Origin: Spodoptera frugiperda
Lineage: Eukaryota; Arthropoda; Insecta; Lepidoptera; Noctuidae
DNA: 64,000 nt
Reading direction: 5' to 3'
NCBI RefSeq assembly: GCF_023101765.2
Contig: NC_064216.1
Location: forward strand, 9,551,545 to 9,615,544
This document shows, one piece after another, positions 47,836 to 58,829 of this stretch (its first letter is position 1; each line of letters opens with the position of its first letter). A program made the position numbers and the translations under genes. The notes below the pieces were generated by a model. That model did no database searches. It was not told where the DNA came from and saw only the letters and a list, made by a program, of their open reading frames with translations.

Positions 47836-48130
47836 ACTTACCGAAGTGAAGTGTAGTAATATTATTCATATCTAAGTACTTATGGGTAGGATAATGTTTT
47901 GATTTGATGAAAAGTTTGTGTTCTATGTACTTGTGTATAATTTTCAGATCTCAAGCAGGAAATAGGGAATTAAGTTTCCCTATTTCAGATTTTTACCCCT
48001 CCGCGGCCGCATTCAGACCTCTAGCGTCAAAAGTTGCGGAAGTCTCGAACAAACTTTCACCCCCTAGTTTAAGGGGTTGGTGGGTAAAAGTTCCAAGTTT
48101 TAGGATTTTTTTGTTGTTTGGGTACTAATA

Positions 48131-48470
48131 CTAGCTTACATACCAAATTTCAGTTTTCTAGGACTTCAGGAAGTACCTTAAGAATTTTGTTGATCATCAG
48201 TGAGTGAGTGAGTGAGTGAGTGAGTGAGTGACGAAATCGGGGTATTTTAGATATCAATAAAATCTAAAGTATAAGAGCTATGCAATTGAAACCTTAGAGG
48301 TTTATTAAGTCTACCACTGACATTATATCCTGAAAATTTTGTTTATCTGGTATAACCCAAACTCAAGTTATGAAGGTTCAAAAATACGACGAAGCGCTTC
48401 GAGAAAAGGTAGGTAGTGCCCTTGCGCTTCGCTTGGCTCGTCTTGGCGGGGGCACTACCGTGCCCCCAGA
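48131..48470 (-). mobile_element. Non-autonomous Helitron-like element, copy 1
   Basis: Read on the minus strand it starts TCTGG, has a GGCACGGTAGTGCC palindrome close to the start and a (TCAC)n microsatellite, and ends CTAG. A precedes it and T follows it. TC...CTRR ends and A/T insertion are the Helitron signature. The inverted copy at 51531-51860 gives the same borders. No Rep/helicase coding. Confidence 0.6.
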
Positions 48471-50422
48471 TTTCAATGTTATGGTTGTAGACAGAAAGTT
48501 GGAAATGTAATATTGATTGTGTAATGTGTGTGTATAATTTTGTAAATAGTTTTAGATTTTATTCTAACTTTGTTAAAGTTTGAATTTGTAATTTGATCAT
48601 GTTTTGTTGATCCGAAATCAATAGTTATTTAAAATTTTATTAGTTGTCCTATTGATGGATGTAGGTATTCGTCTTCTACATATAATTATTATGTTTAATT
48701 TATGCAATCATAAAACATGAGCAATCTACATACTTCTGACTTAGTTCTAATTTTTTTGTAACATAACTGATTTCTTGCTGCCAACTTATGAAAACAAAAT
48801 TATATTACCAATTTAAGTGTACATTAAAAAGTATGTTATACAAATATAGTAAATGTATAGGAGAGATAGCCCTTGGTGTGTTAGCCCTTTTTTTTATAGA
48901 AGCTTACACTTGATTGTTCTTATGTTAATAATTTACCTACAAATATTTTACTATACAGGTGTGTACTCTAGGTAAATTGTTGTTACCTATCATGTAACAC
49001 TTGTATTCAAGAGCTTATTGTTAAATTAGTCGAATAATTATTTGCTATGGTCAAGGAAACATAGATTATGACAAACTAAATTGACTGACCGCCGTACTCT
49101 TACCCTTTAATTGTTACTTAACCCAGTCCTTAGTAATGGTTTTCGGAACAAAATCGTTACTAAGGAATACCTTAGCAATGATGTATTCCTTACCAAGGTA
49201 TTCCTTAGTAACGATGTCTCAGAGTATACGGCAGTTAAAGCTTTTGTGCCGCAAAAGGCTAGTTGAACAATGTTAATGATAAATAAATAATGCATTTTTA
49301 TGTGAGATTGTTTGCATGCTGTGTATGTAATGTTTTACTGCAATTAAATCATAATTGTCTATTTAGATATTATTGTGTACAGATATATAAATAAATAAAT
49401 ACGTTTTGTTATATACAAGTATTAATTTAGTTATCTTTATTTTAAAAACCCATGATAGTCCACTGATGATTTTCCCCCTTAAAAAAGTCATAGTATTCTA
49501 CTCCAGGCATCCCATTGATAGGTTTAATTCTGAATTCTATTGAATTGATGTATATTCTAATTAGCTAGTTTGCATCCAGAACTAGAATAATATTAATGCA
49601 TTAGGTAGGTAATTATACAACTAAAATAGCGAATGTTCAACCTGTTTTGTTGTTCATTCAATCACGTCATCATGGTTGAATTAATTTATATTGAATTCGG
49701 CATGCTAATACTGTCTGTTTTGTATTACCCAAAGGTTTTATAAATTCCCAAAGCGCGAGAAGTCATTGGATGATTTTCCCCTCTTAAAAAAGGGTACTAA
49801 AAATTAAAACACCGTGATTGAAGGGAGATATGTTTGAAGTACTTAACAATACCTTAGTAAGTAGGTACTTAAGTGTACTTTCCACCCTTTGGCCGACTTA
49901 TTGCCACCCTGTATTTACGGAACCCGTTTGTTTGTATTACAAGTTATTAACCCCCTTCCCCTCTCCCCTACTCATTTCCGTTTACTCGACCCGCAAATAA
50001 TTTCCATCTTTGTCTATAATTTTCTTAGCTAGGTACCTACGATAGGTAAATTAATTATTCAAATGTAATATTGCCAATTAGTAAGTACCATTTTGTACCT
50101 ATCTATTTAATGGCAAGGAAATAAAAATAATATCTAGGAAATAAAAAAATAACGAAAAGGCACCATTCTAATTTTGTCCTTAACTAAGCGCGATCGTAAA
50201 ACTCATCATCTTGTTACCTTAAACACATCCAATTTCTTACTTTTAAGCACACTACCCATCTTCAGTTTTAATTGTACCTACACACTATCATAGGTTTATG
50301 CAGCCTACATAAAGTAAGTACCAACTCTACCACTAAAATCTCCTCAGTGGCTACCATTCACACCTATTATATGTATAGGTACGTAAGGTACCTACATCGG
50401 ATCCTCTCAATAGACCAACCCC
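48471..50422. other. Non-coding stretch, no gene seen
   Basis: AT-rich sequence. AATAAA hexamers near 49277 and 49390 could serve the ZNF277 transcript only if its 3' UTR were very long. 49756-49795 is a scrap of the R1-like LINE tail (AAGTCATTGGATGATTTTCC). Nothing else was recognised apart from the hairpin at 49083. Confidence 0.4.
49083..49240. repeat. Small palindromic element
   Basis: An inner perfect-looking stem, TCGTTACTAAGGAATACCTT and its complement AAGGTATTCCTTAGTAACGA, is flanked by weaker inverted ends (GACCGCCGTACTCT, AGAGTATACGGCAGTT). The ATTCCTTA unit also repeats directly. Probably a MITE. Confidence 0.5.
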
Positions 50423-50505
50423 GGAAACCGGTAAACGAACAGACGGATCACCTGACGGTAAATGCCGTCCATGGACACCTGAAACATCAGAGGCGTTACT
50501 GGCCC
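50423..50505 (-). mobile_element. Family B LINE tail fragment
   Basis: CCGGTAAACGAACAGACGGA, then CACCTGACGGTAAATG and ATCAGAGGCGTTAC. Confidence 0.5.
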
Positions 50506-50580
50506 GTTACTAACCTAACCCTAGATGATTATGTAGCTACCTATATCATCTTCCATAGACTCATATCAAATAGGTATCAT

Positions 50581-50859
50581 CAGTGCCGACGTTAGGGGAG
50601 GCGTGATGGGGCGATGGCCCAGGCGACAAATTCTGGGGGGCGCCAAAGTCTGAAGTTGAAGTCTCTTGCCTCTCCTGGTGACATCGGCATGATTCTGTTC
50701 TGAAATGCTGTGTTAGATGTATATATAATCAGGGCCTTGTGTTTAAATATTAAAACACAAACAAAATAATTTACTTGGGATCAGCAAAAAACTAACACTT
50801 GATATTGCTTCCCTCAAGTGGGCGCCACAATATTTTCGCCCGGGGTATCAGTGGCACTG
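50581..50859. mobile_element. 279-bp hAT-type MITE with 8-bp target duplication
   Basis: GGTATCAT stands on both sides (50573-50580 and 50860-50867). The element starts CAGTGCCGACG and ends CAGTGGCACTG, so the terminal seven bases (CAGTGCC) are inverted. An 8-bp duplication with CAGTG ends is the hAT superfamily pattern. Inside, GGGGCGATGGCCC and GGGGGGCGCC echo CGCCCGGGG near the right end. No coding. Confidence 0.75.
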
Positions 50860-50867
50860 GGTATCAT

Positions 50868-51219
50868 TTTATCGCAAATCAATAGCAACATACTGAACAT
50901 AATAGGTACTTAACCTACCTCTTCCTTATTTGGAAGTCGATAAAATTAGGTAGGCTGTAATAATTAATAAAGTTAATAGCTACGATGAAGTGACCTACAT
51001 TATATATTTTGATGAATGAACTAAAATAAGTGAAACTATCGCTGTATCAAAAGTAAAATTTGAACAATATTAATGAACAGTGTAATTGAACCTTGTTGAA
51101 CCATTTCGTTTGATTAATTTCAGCTTTTGTGAATAAGTTTCAGTTTAATGGAAATAGGTAGGTATTTTATAATTTAGCTTTTAGCTCCATTCAAGGTAGC
51201 TTCTGAAGGTTCCTGTTAC
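50868..51219. other. Non-coding stretch, nothing recognised
   Basis: AT-rich, no repeat or exon identified. Confidence 0.4.
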
Positions 51220-51492
51220 TGATTGGGTGGGAGAAAACGCCCCAGTCGTGGTGAGAGACACTCCGTGTGTCGGGGATCGCGCAACGATCTCTGACCCGAG
51301 CCATTAGACCACCATAAATGGTGTCCAGTATGGATCCAGAGCTGCGGATTACCTAGCCAGTTTACCGGGGCTCTAACTCGAAAAGCAAGAGTAGGAACGG
51401 GGTGGTTTTTAGTCAGTGAGAGTCTGACACTCCCTCTGACCTCGCCGAAGGCGGGAGATGTCATTGGATAACTCTCCCGCCTCAAAAAAAAA
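51220..51492 (+). mobile_element. R1-like LINE 3' end, sense copy
   Basis: 5'-truncated copy that runs from TGGGTGGGAGAAAACG through GGTTTTTAGTCAGTGAGAGT and GTCATTGGATAAC to CTCAAAAAAAAA. It shows that the family's A-tail is at this end. The minus-strand frame over it is a shadow. Confidence 0.65.
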
Positions 51493-51530
51493 GGTCCATC
51501 CAAGGTATACCTACCTAAGTAGGATTAGAA

Positions 51531-51860
51531 TCTGGCGGCACGGTAGTGCCCCCGCCAAGACGAGCCAACGAAGCGCAAGCGCAAGGGCACTACCTACCTT
51601 TCTCGAAGCGCTTCGTCGTATTTTTGAACCTTCATAACTTGAGTTTGGGTTATACCAGATAAACAAAATTTTCAGGATATAATGTCAGTGGTAGACTTAA
51701 TAAACCTCTAAAGTTTCAATTGCATAGCTCTTATACTTTAGATTTTATTGATATCTAAAATACCCCGATTTCGTCACTCACTCACTCACTGATGATCAAC
51801 AAAATGTCTTAAGGTACTTCCTGAAGTCCTAGAAAACTGAAATTTGGTATCCTAAGCTAG
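51531..51860 (+). mobile_element. Non-autonomous Helitron-like element, copy 2
   Basis: Starts TCTGGCGGCACGGTAGTGCC and ends CCTAAGCTAG, between A and T. It is inverted relative to copy 1 at 48131 and about 90% similar by eye. Its TCAC microsatellite has fewer units than the matching GTGA run in copy 1. Confidence 0.6.
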
Positions 51861-52136
51861 TTTTCGAGCCGGGGCCCGGTAACCTACCAAAAACTACCTT
51901 TTACATAGATAATTTTATTATTATTTATATTTATACAATATGCCTATAAGTGCCTATCCTATTTAGCTATTCATCCGCTCTACTCGGCTCCTATTAACCG
52001 CTGCGTAATGGTATAGCTTAAAACCTTTTTCAACATATGGACCATCCAACACAAATAAAATCAATTTGGTACTGTTTTGCGTAAAGAAGAGACAGAGACA
52101 TGAGTTACCTATTAGTCATAGTGGGATGATTTGTAG

Positions 52137-52390
52137 CCGAGACCATATAGCTCGCACTGTCAAAAAGTAATCAGATCCCATGTAGAGCCAAGAGCCAAGT
52201 TACGGGGAAATTCTACAGCCATAGCTCGTACTGCGTAGTTCGTAGCGCGTAGCAGAGTTTTTACGCTATAATCTCGTAGGCGTGCAAACCTTGGACGTAA
52301 CTGGCGAGTTGGCCGCACGGAAAGAGTTTAGAAGATTGAATAGATTTTTAAGCTCAAGCCCATATGACGAATAGCAAAAAGTCCGTGCAA
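52137..52390. mobile_element. Rearranged copy of the foldback element
   Basis: 52138-52195 matches the left arm of the 47082 foldback (GAGACCATATAGCTCGCACT). 52298-52388 matches its loop and inner arm in reverse (GGCGAGTTGGCCGCACGG, CATATGACGAATAGC). About 100 bp of different, CGTAG-rich DNA lies between. Confidence 0.6.
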
Positions 52391-52776
52391 AATTAATTAT
52401 TTAGAATTCTGTTTTAAGAAATTAGATAAGAATTATAATAGATTTCTTCAATCTTCTCTCGTCATAATATGTTACTTTTTATAACACGAGAACGTGGACG
52501 AAGCCACTGGCAGAAACTAGTGAAGCAAAAAAATAATAATAACACGTTAGCGTCCGCCCTTTGAAAATGGCGTCCAGTTAAAACGCTGGTGTTCCACATT
52601 TTCGTCGGTGAAATGTCATTTCCTATCTGTCCGTTGCCGTTAATTTTCTCATTTCAAAACTAATATCAACGTCGTGTTGCTCTCTCTATAAACTCAAATG
52701 TAACTTAATTGGAAATGTGGTGCAAACAATACCTACATAGGAACCTAGTACTTACCTACCTAACGTATGTTCCACC

Positions 52777-53029
52777 TTTTTTTAAGGGGAGGAAAATCAT
52801 CCAATGACGGTCTCTCGCCTTGGACGATACGAGAGGCGTATCAGACTAACTGACTAATCAGAACCATCACGTTCCTACCGAAGCTTCCATGTCCGGTAAG
52901 CACCTGCGTCAGGCGGTAGGTGAGGACGCCGTGGCGCCTCTCTAGCCACTCCTCAAAGAGGGGACTTACCGCTGCAATGACAGCGAGCCCAGCCCTTGGT
53001 TGCGACAGTCGCTGCTGCCATTCCGCCAT
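52777..53029 (-). mobile_element. R1-like LINE: ORF2 C-terminus plus 3' tail
   Basis: On the minus strand 53029 to about 52866 encodes LFEEWLERRHGVLTYRLTQVL followed by TGHGSFG, the kind of C-terminal ORF2 sequence typical of R1/Jockey-type non-LTR retrotransposons. It then runs into the family A 3' tail and an A-rich end at 52777 (written here with a T-run). This links the abundant family A tails to a LINE. Codons beyond this are absent: a 5'-truncated dead copy. Confidence 0.65.
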
Positions 53030-53599
53030 GAATGATTTGTAGCCTATACCTTCCTAACTAAATCACTATCCAATACAAAAAAAAATATATTAGACCAGCA
53101 AATCCAGAGATTAAAACGCGCGCATTTACAACCATTGAACCTAAGAAACATTCCAACCTGATATAAAATAACTTTGCAAAGTTACATAGAACTGAAATTG
53201 ACTACAATATTAATTTATAGATAACATGATTTAATTTTCAAAGTCAAGATCTATTTAGCTTACCTACCATTTTAGGAATTTATCAAAACTGTACCTAACT
53301 GTCTGCTTTTAGTAATAAAGATAAGTAATTAAATTCAGGTAGAACCAGCCGTTAATATTTCCTAAGAAATTGATGAATGGTATCAAAAGAATTTCAATTT
53401 AATTTTCTAAATTAGATAGGTACTGTTCATTTTGTACCTTTAGGCACCTAAGTACGATTTATCAAGTTTCTCATTTATTTAAGTTTAAGTATTTAAGGTA
53501 GGCAGTAATACTAGTAATAGGTAGGTACTATTTGAGCAAACTTCGTACCGCCAAAAATATTTTTTTCTCACCATTTAACCCTTTTCTGGATATTACATA
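53030..53599. other. Non-coding stretch, nothing recognised
   Basis: AT-rich. TAGGTAC-like short repeats are scattered through 53400-53530. No gene. Confidence 0.4.
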
Positions 53600-53870
53600 G
53601 GCATTTGATCACGTTAAAAATAGATATGAATAGATATAAATTAATAAAGCTGAAGCGTTTCTTTGAACGCCCTAATCTCCGTAACTATTGGCCCTATTTG
53701 AATTTTTTTTTTTGGGCAGTAGGTACATTTTTCCAGGAAACTTTAAAACATCATGCTACGATCAAAAAGTGTCGAGCACAGCGCCTGAAACTGCGCGGAA
53801 GATTAGGCTTAAACTAAATATATGTAAAAATATGGTGATAGGAGTACGTTCTCATCTTAGTTACCTATAA
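53600..53870 (+). repeat. Decayed dispersed repeat
   Basis: AAGCTGAAGCGTTTCTTTGA and CTAATCTCCGTAACTATTGG match wording seen in the tandem repeat at 56749. Short frames over it are not genes. Confidence 0.4.
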
Positions 53871-54149
53871 TAATAAAGTAAATAGGTAACCCTGACGCCT
53901 AGCGTCATTTAATTTAAATTATTGTGTTCACACACTATACAAACATACAAATACAAATTATAGGCTACAAAATATGTAAACAAATATCAAAATAAACGCC
54001 ATGTTTTGAAGAAATGGTTTTAAAAATATACAGTTGACATCCTTGACAATAATTTATAGTTTGTGAAGTCGTTGGCAAATGGATTTTGGAGTCCTTTCCT
54101 GACGTCGGGATGCTTAATGATCCGTATAGAACCAAAATTCTTACTATTT

Positions 54150-54280
54150 TATTTATTTTGTTTTTTTTTTATGCAATAGTGGGCAAACGAGCAGACGGAT
54201 CTCCTGATGGTAAGCGATCAGTGCCGATCATGGACACCCGCAACACTAGAGGAGACACAAATGCATTGCCACTTTTTAAA
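54150..54280 (-). mobile_element. Family B LINE tail fragment
   Basis: TTTTTTTTTTATGCAATAGT, AACGAGCAGACGGATCTCCT, then ACTAGAGGAGACACAAATG. Confidence 0.55.
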
Positions 54281-55784
54281 AAATAATACACTTTTTTCTC
54301 GAATCGTTTCGGAAATACCGTCGATAACAACATCTCACTTCACAGTATTGCTGTGCGAGGCAGAAAGTTTCATGAGAAACGCGCAGTATTGTGAGATTAT
54401 TTTCACAACCACCGACATGGCAGTCCGCGATCAAGCTCACTTCGAATGTTTCGAATTGACAATTACAGAATAGGCTAGCTGAACTGTTTGAGAAAAGCTC
54501 TACTCGTTTCGAGTCACACCGGGACTCATATTCATTTATTCATGAGCAATGTGCTCATTCGAATAATTATAGTCCACGTGTTTTGTCTAACCACATTGGT
54601 AGATATAAATTTGGGGCTTGGACGGTTGATAGTAGGTACCTATCACAAAACAAAAAATAAAAAATAAATTTCTCAAAATAGTTTCATACCAGATTGAATT
54701 CAAACGTAGCAATGAGTTGTACTTTTTAAAAGCACATTTAATATCATAAAAATAAGGCACATTTTGATTAAACGTATTCTAAGCCTTAAATAACAAAAAG
54801 CTGTGTAATGGACCTTACTGTAATATTTTAAGTGCTTTTAAAAGCTTCAAGTGTTTAATAGTTTCAAATAGTTTAATAGTTTAGTTTAGTAATAGTAATT
54901 TTATAATGTTATGTTTGTCCTTTTTTTCAAATCTTGTCTTGATCTTAGTATTAAAATAAAGAAACCATGTTCATCATAATTTTATTATAAATTCGTAATA
55001 CACACTAAATTAATTATTATGTTATCGGCTTACTAACGTAACTGTTTGAAGAGAAACTCGACTAATTTCAAGCCATACTAGAGGCCTATTATCAGGAGGC
55101 TGGTTCACTGCCACAGGTAGATGAGGAATACCTCAGTGGTAGTAGTCCGGGGGTCTCCGTCATGCTCATAACATAGAAAGTCCATGAGGATTTCCATCTC
55201 ATTAAAAAAAATGTGTAGAAACTACAGTATGAGCAGTCATACTTACATTCATACATTCATTATTAATATTGTTTTATGGATAGGACATAACGATAGTTTT
55301 AAATCAAATCTGATGTTTCTGAAAAATAAGCATTCTAATTTTTCGTCGTTTTTATAGACATTAATTTAGAAATCGGTATTCAGAGGCTAGACAATAGTTC
55401 AGTACAAAAAAAAAATCAACGAAAAACAAACGAATAGAAACAAGGTATGTTTGACTAGTTTTGTTTTAAAAAAAGAGTCGTATTACCGAAGAATAACGAT
55501 ATTTGTCTTTCTCAACTTCTAAGCTTAAATGGCTATAAAGAAACAAGTGAAAAAGGTAATATTTATTTAATGTTCAAATGTTGAACGCGTCAAAGAGAAA
55601 CTTAAATACTTTAGTCATTGTCGTTGTACGAAATTCTTAAGGTTTGTATACACTAGACGATAAAAACTCATATGTTACGTGATTTGTTGCAGGACGTAGG
55701 GTGTGCAACAGTGCTTATTGCGTGGTAAACCTTATGATGTGATTAACTAAAGAAAACATTTAAAGCCGCTTTAGAAACAACGCT
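54281..55784. other. Non-coding stretch with MITE ends
   Basis: 54430-54480 (AATGTTTCGAATTGACAATT) matches the right end of the element at 63053-63205. 55005-55090 is one end of the CGGCTTACTCACGTAA MITE family. No gene. Confidence 0.4.
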
Positions 55785-55970
55785 TGCGTTGTGTTTCGTT
55801 GTATGAGCGAGATTTCCGGAGGCCCAATTACCCTCCTTCCCAATCTTTCCAATCCCCGATTTCCCAACAAATCTTTAATTCCCAAAGCGGCGATGCGAAG
55901 CGAAGGCGAAGCGGCTTACCATCAGGTGAACCGTCTACTCGTTCACCGGCTTATACCATAAAAAAAGCTT
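55785..55970 (+). mobile_element. Family B LINE tail
   Basis: TTGCGTTGTGTTTCGTTGTA, CCCCGATTTCCCAACAA and TACCATCAGGTGAACCG, ending TACCATAAAAAAAG. Internally shortened, with the GGCGATGCGAAGCGAAGGCG segment altered. Confidence 0.6.
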
Positions 55971-56748
55971 TTCCAATTCAAGGTTTACCATAAAATATTA
56001 CTCATTATATACCTCCGCCTGCCTCTTGCAAGCCGTTCTCAAAAATGGTTCTGTCTCTATAAATTTTTTGTAAAATTATAGAGATAGCACTATATTTAAA
56101 TACAACTTAAAATTAAGTAGCTTTTCTATATTCTGGGGTCATACATGTATTGCAACAACACAGTGGTGTTACACGGTTGCAAGCTCTTGTTTCACAATAT
56201 GTTACGCTCTGTAACGCTTAGCATTTTCTACTTCACCAGTGAGTCCGACCCTTAACACCATTATCACTGGTTAACAAAAAACCTATTAAAGTGATCTAGA
56301 CGTTTTATTAAATTCTTTTTGCACCTAATTCTGTGGAAATTTTTATCTATAACGATGCCACATTTATTTTGATGAAACTCTTTCAATTTATACCTTTGAG
56401 TTAGTTAAGTTATTTATCTCAACGTATGTTGTCAATAGATTCTGAATACTTCTATCGAATGTGCAACAAAAGAAAAGTTTTTATCATTAAGCATTTTGAA
56501 TTATAGTAAAAAAGTTCACTTAAGTATAGATACTTATTTGATCTAAGATTCTTATTTATTCTTTTTTGCAAAGAGGGATCAATGAAATAAATAGTTCACT
56601 TAAAGTTATTTAAGTATGTAGCCAAAAACTTTGACAAAGTAGTAAGTTAAAACAACAAGAACATTAGTAAATAGACTGAGATGGCTAAACAAAGACTTTC
56701 AATGAACTACATACTTTATATACAGTGTGGAGAAAACTTATAAGATTT
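55971..56748. other. Non-coding stretch, nothing recognised
   Basis: AT-rich, no exon or clear repeat. Confidence 0.4.
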
Positions 56749-57624
56749 AATCTATACATATAATAAAATCGTAGAAAAGTGCTGTCTGTACATTGAAAAT
56801 AAAAATAAAAAAAATAGCAGGGGTTATTGTTATGTCGATGTCGAACCCAAAAATGTAATTAACTTTTTTTTTGTCTGTTTGTCTGTTTGTCTGTTTGTCT
56901 GTTTGTCTGTTTGTCTGTTTGTCTGTTCGTCTGTGCGCGCTAATCTCAGAAACGGCTGATCCGAGTTGGATGCGGTTTTCACGAATATATTGTGAGATGC
57001 TTAAATTTACATTTAGTGTTTGTTTCATGTCAATCGGTTCATAAATAAAAAAGTTATGTCAAATTAAAGAATCACGTCGAACATTCTATGCTTATACCAT
57101 TAATCTCCGCAACTATTTGACGGATTTGGTTGAAATTTGGTACAGATATAGTTTAGAACCTTAGAAAGGACATAGATATATTTTTATTTCAAAAATCTAT
57201 ACATATAATAAAATCGTAGAAAAGTGCTGTCTGTACATTGAAAATAAAAATAAAAAAAATAGCAGGGGTTATTGTTATGTCGATGTCGAACCCAAAAATG
57301 TAATTAACTTTTTTTTGTCTGTTTGTCTGTTTGTCTGTTTGTCTGTTTGTCTGTTCGTCTGTGCGCGCTAATCTCAGAAACGGCTGATCCGAGTTGGATA
57401 CGGTTTTCACGAATATATTGTGAGATGCTTAAATTTACATTTAGTGTTTGTTTCATGTCAATCGGTTCATAAATAAAAAAGTTATGTCAAATTAAAGAAT
57501 CACGTCGAACATTCTATGCTTATACCATTAATCTCCGCAACTATTTGACGGATTTGGTTGAAATTTGGTACAGATATAGTTTAGAACCTTAGAAAGGACA
57601 TAGATATATTTTTATTTCAAAAAT
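56749..57624. repeat. Two tandem 0.44-kb units with octamer microsatellite
   Basis: Units 56749-57193 and 57194-57624 start AATCTATACATATAATAAAA and are nearly identical. The chief difference is the number of TCTGTTTG octamers (two more in the first). The unit belongs to a dispersed lepidopteran repeat (TACATATAATAAAATCG start). The long minus frames here translate the octamer and are not genes. Confidence 0.8.
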
Positions 57625-57660
57625 CAAAAAATAAAAATAAGAAATAAATTATTTATAAAT

Positions 57661-57958
57661 AATTCTATGTCGATCGTTACACGACTTCGGTTCATGTTAT
57701 TGTTTTAATTCATCGAAAAAAAGTAAATAAATAGTAAAAAGGTATGAAACAAATAATATCAATATAATAAAACATTTAGTACAAAGAAAATGCTCTAACG
57801 GAGTATAGATAATTCTATGTCGATCGTTACACGACTTCGGTTCATGTTATTGTTTTAATTCATCGAAAAAAGTAAATAAATAGTAAAAAGGTATGAAACA
57901 AATAATATCAATATAATTAAACTTTTAGTACAAAGAAAATGCCCGAACGGAGTATAAA
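57661..57958. repeat. Second tandem duplication, 150-bp unit
   Basis: 57661-57810 and 57811-57958 both begin AATTCTATGTCGATCGTTAC and end ACGGAGTATA(G/A)AT, differing at a few bases. It lies directly after the first tandem pair and probably belongs to the same element. Confidence 0.75.
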
Positions 57959-58665
57959 TAAATAATCCAAGTTGTCTTTATCCTCGATAGATGGCGTTGG
58001 GATCGAAATAGATCGCGCTATGGTTTCGTTACATTCATTTGGTTGGGTATCGGCCGAGCGCTTCGGTACTATCGTAGAAAAAGTGTATTATCAGTCGTAT
58101 GATTATTTGTCTGTAGTGGTCCTGCTGTTTCGTATATTCTAAATTGGTTTCGTTGTATTTGTCAATTAATGAGTTTATTTGTTGGGTTTTCCTGGTTTTT
58201 TGGTTAAACTATTTAACGTAGGTTTAGTTTGATATCGATTATTAGTAGTTACTGTAGTTAGTTTTTTTAATAAAATTGTAAGTCTAATTTATAAATTAAT
58301 TAGATTAGATTTAAGTCGTTTCTTTTAAATTATTTAGTTTAAGCTTGGTTATTATAGCATAGAGGATAGGTTGTAATATAGTTTCTTTTTTAATTGTTAT
58401 AAATTCGTAATTCGTAGCTTTCTTTAGTTTTAAGTTAGTTTAAGTCCGTTTTTAAACTATTTTTTCAATGCCCTAAGTGAGTATACATCTATTAAATTCA
58501 AACGCAGAGCTCATTATGTTGATTTTTGAAGAGTTCCCTGGAATATCTTCCACATCTCATTTTTGAAGAGATCCCGCGAGATCGGGAACTATGTGGTTAA
58601 AACCAAAAATTTGCCGGAAGTCACTATTCCACGCGAACGAAGTCGCGGGCAAAAGCTAGTTTAAA
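57959..58665. repeat. Remaining part of the dispersed element
   Basis: Includes GATCGCGCTATGGTTTCG and ends GAACGAAGTCGCGGGCAAAA-GCTAGT, the complement of the CTAGCTTCTGCCCGCGACTT ends at 16935. 56749-58665 may thus be one roughly 1.9-kb non-autonomous element. No coding frame was recognised. Confidence 0.4.
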
Positions 58666-58829
58666 CTAATTAGGTGTTATTATATTGACTATTGGCGAAA
58701 TAGGCCCAGTAGGTAAGCCAAAAAGTGCAGTTTCCAATCTGAACTAATTTGAACACTATTTGCAAATATGGCATTGTAACAGCCGCGCCGAATGTCTGTA
58801 ATATTCCTACACAACCTACAAAATTACTA

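Noticed and set aside
47580..47837. Minus-strand 85-codon arginine-rich frame as a gene
   Set aside because: The composition follows the GC-rich patch, no family is recognisable, and the nearby donor-like site alone is not enough. Kept only as an unexplained island.
56860..57360. CRISPR-like array from the regular TCTGTTTG units
   Set aside because: The units are contiguous octamers without spacers, in a eukaryotic genome: a microsatellite.
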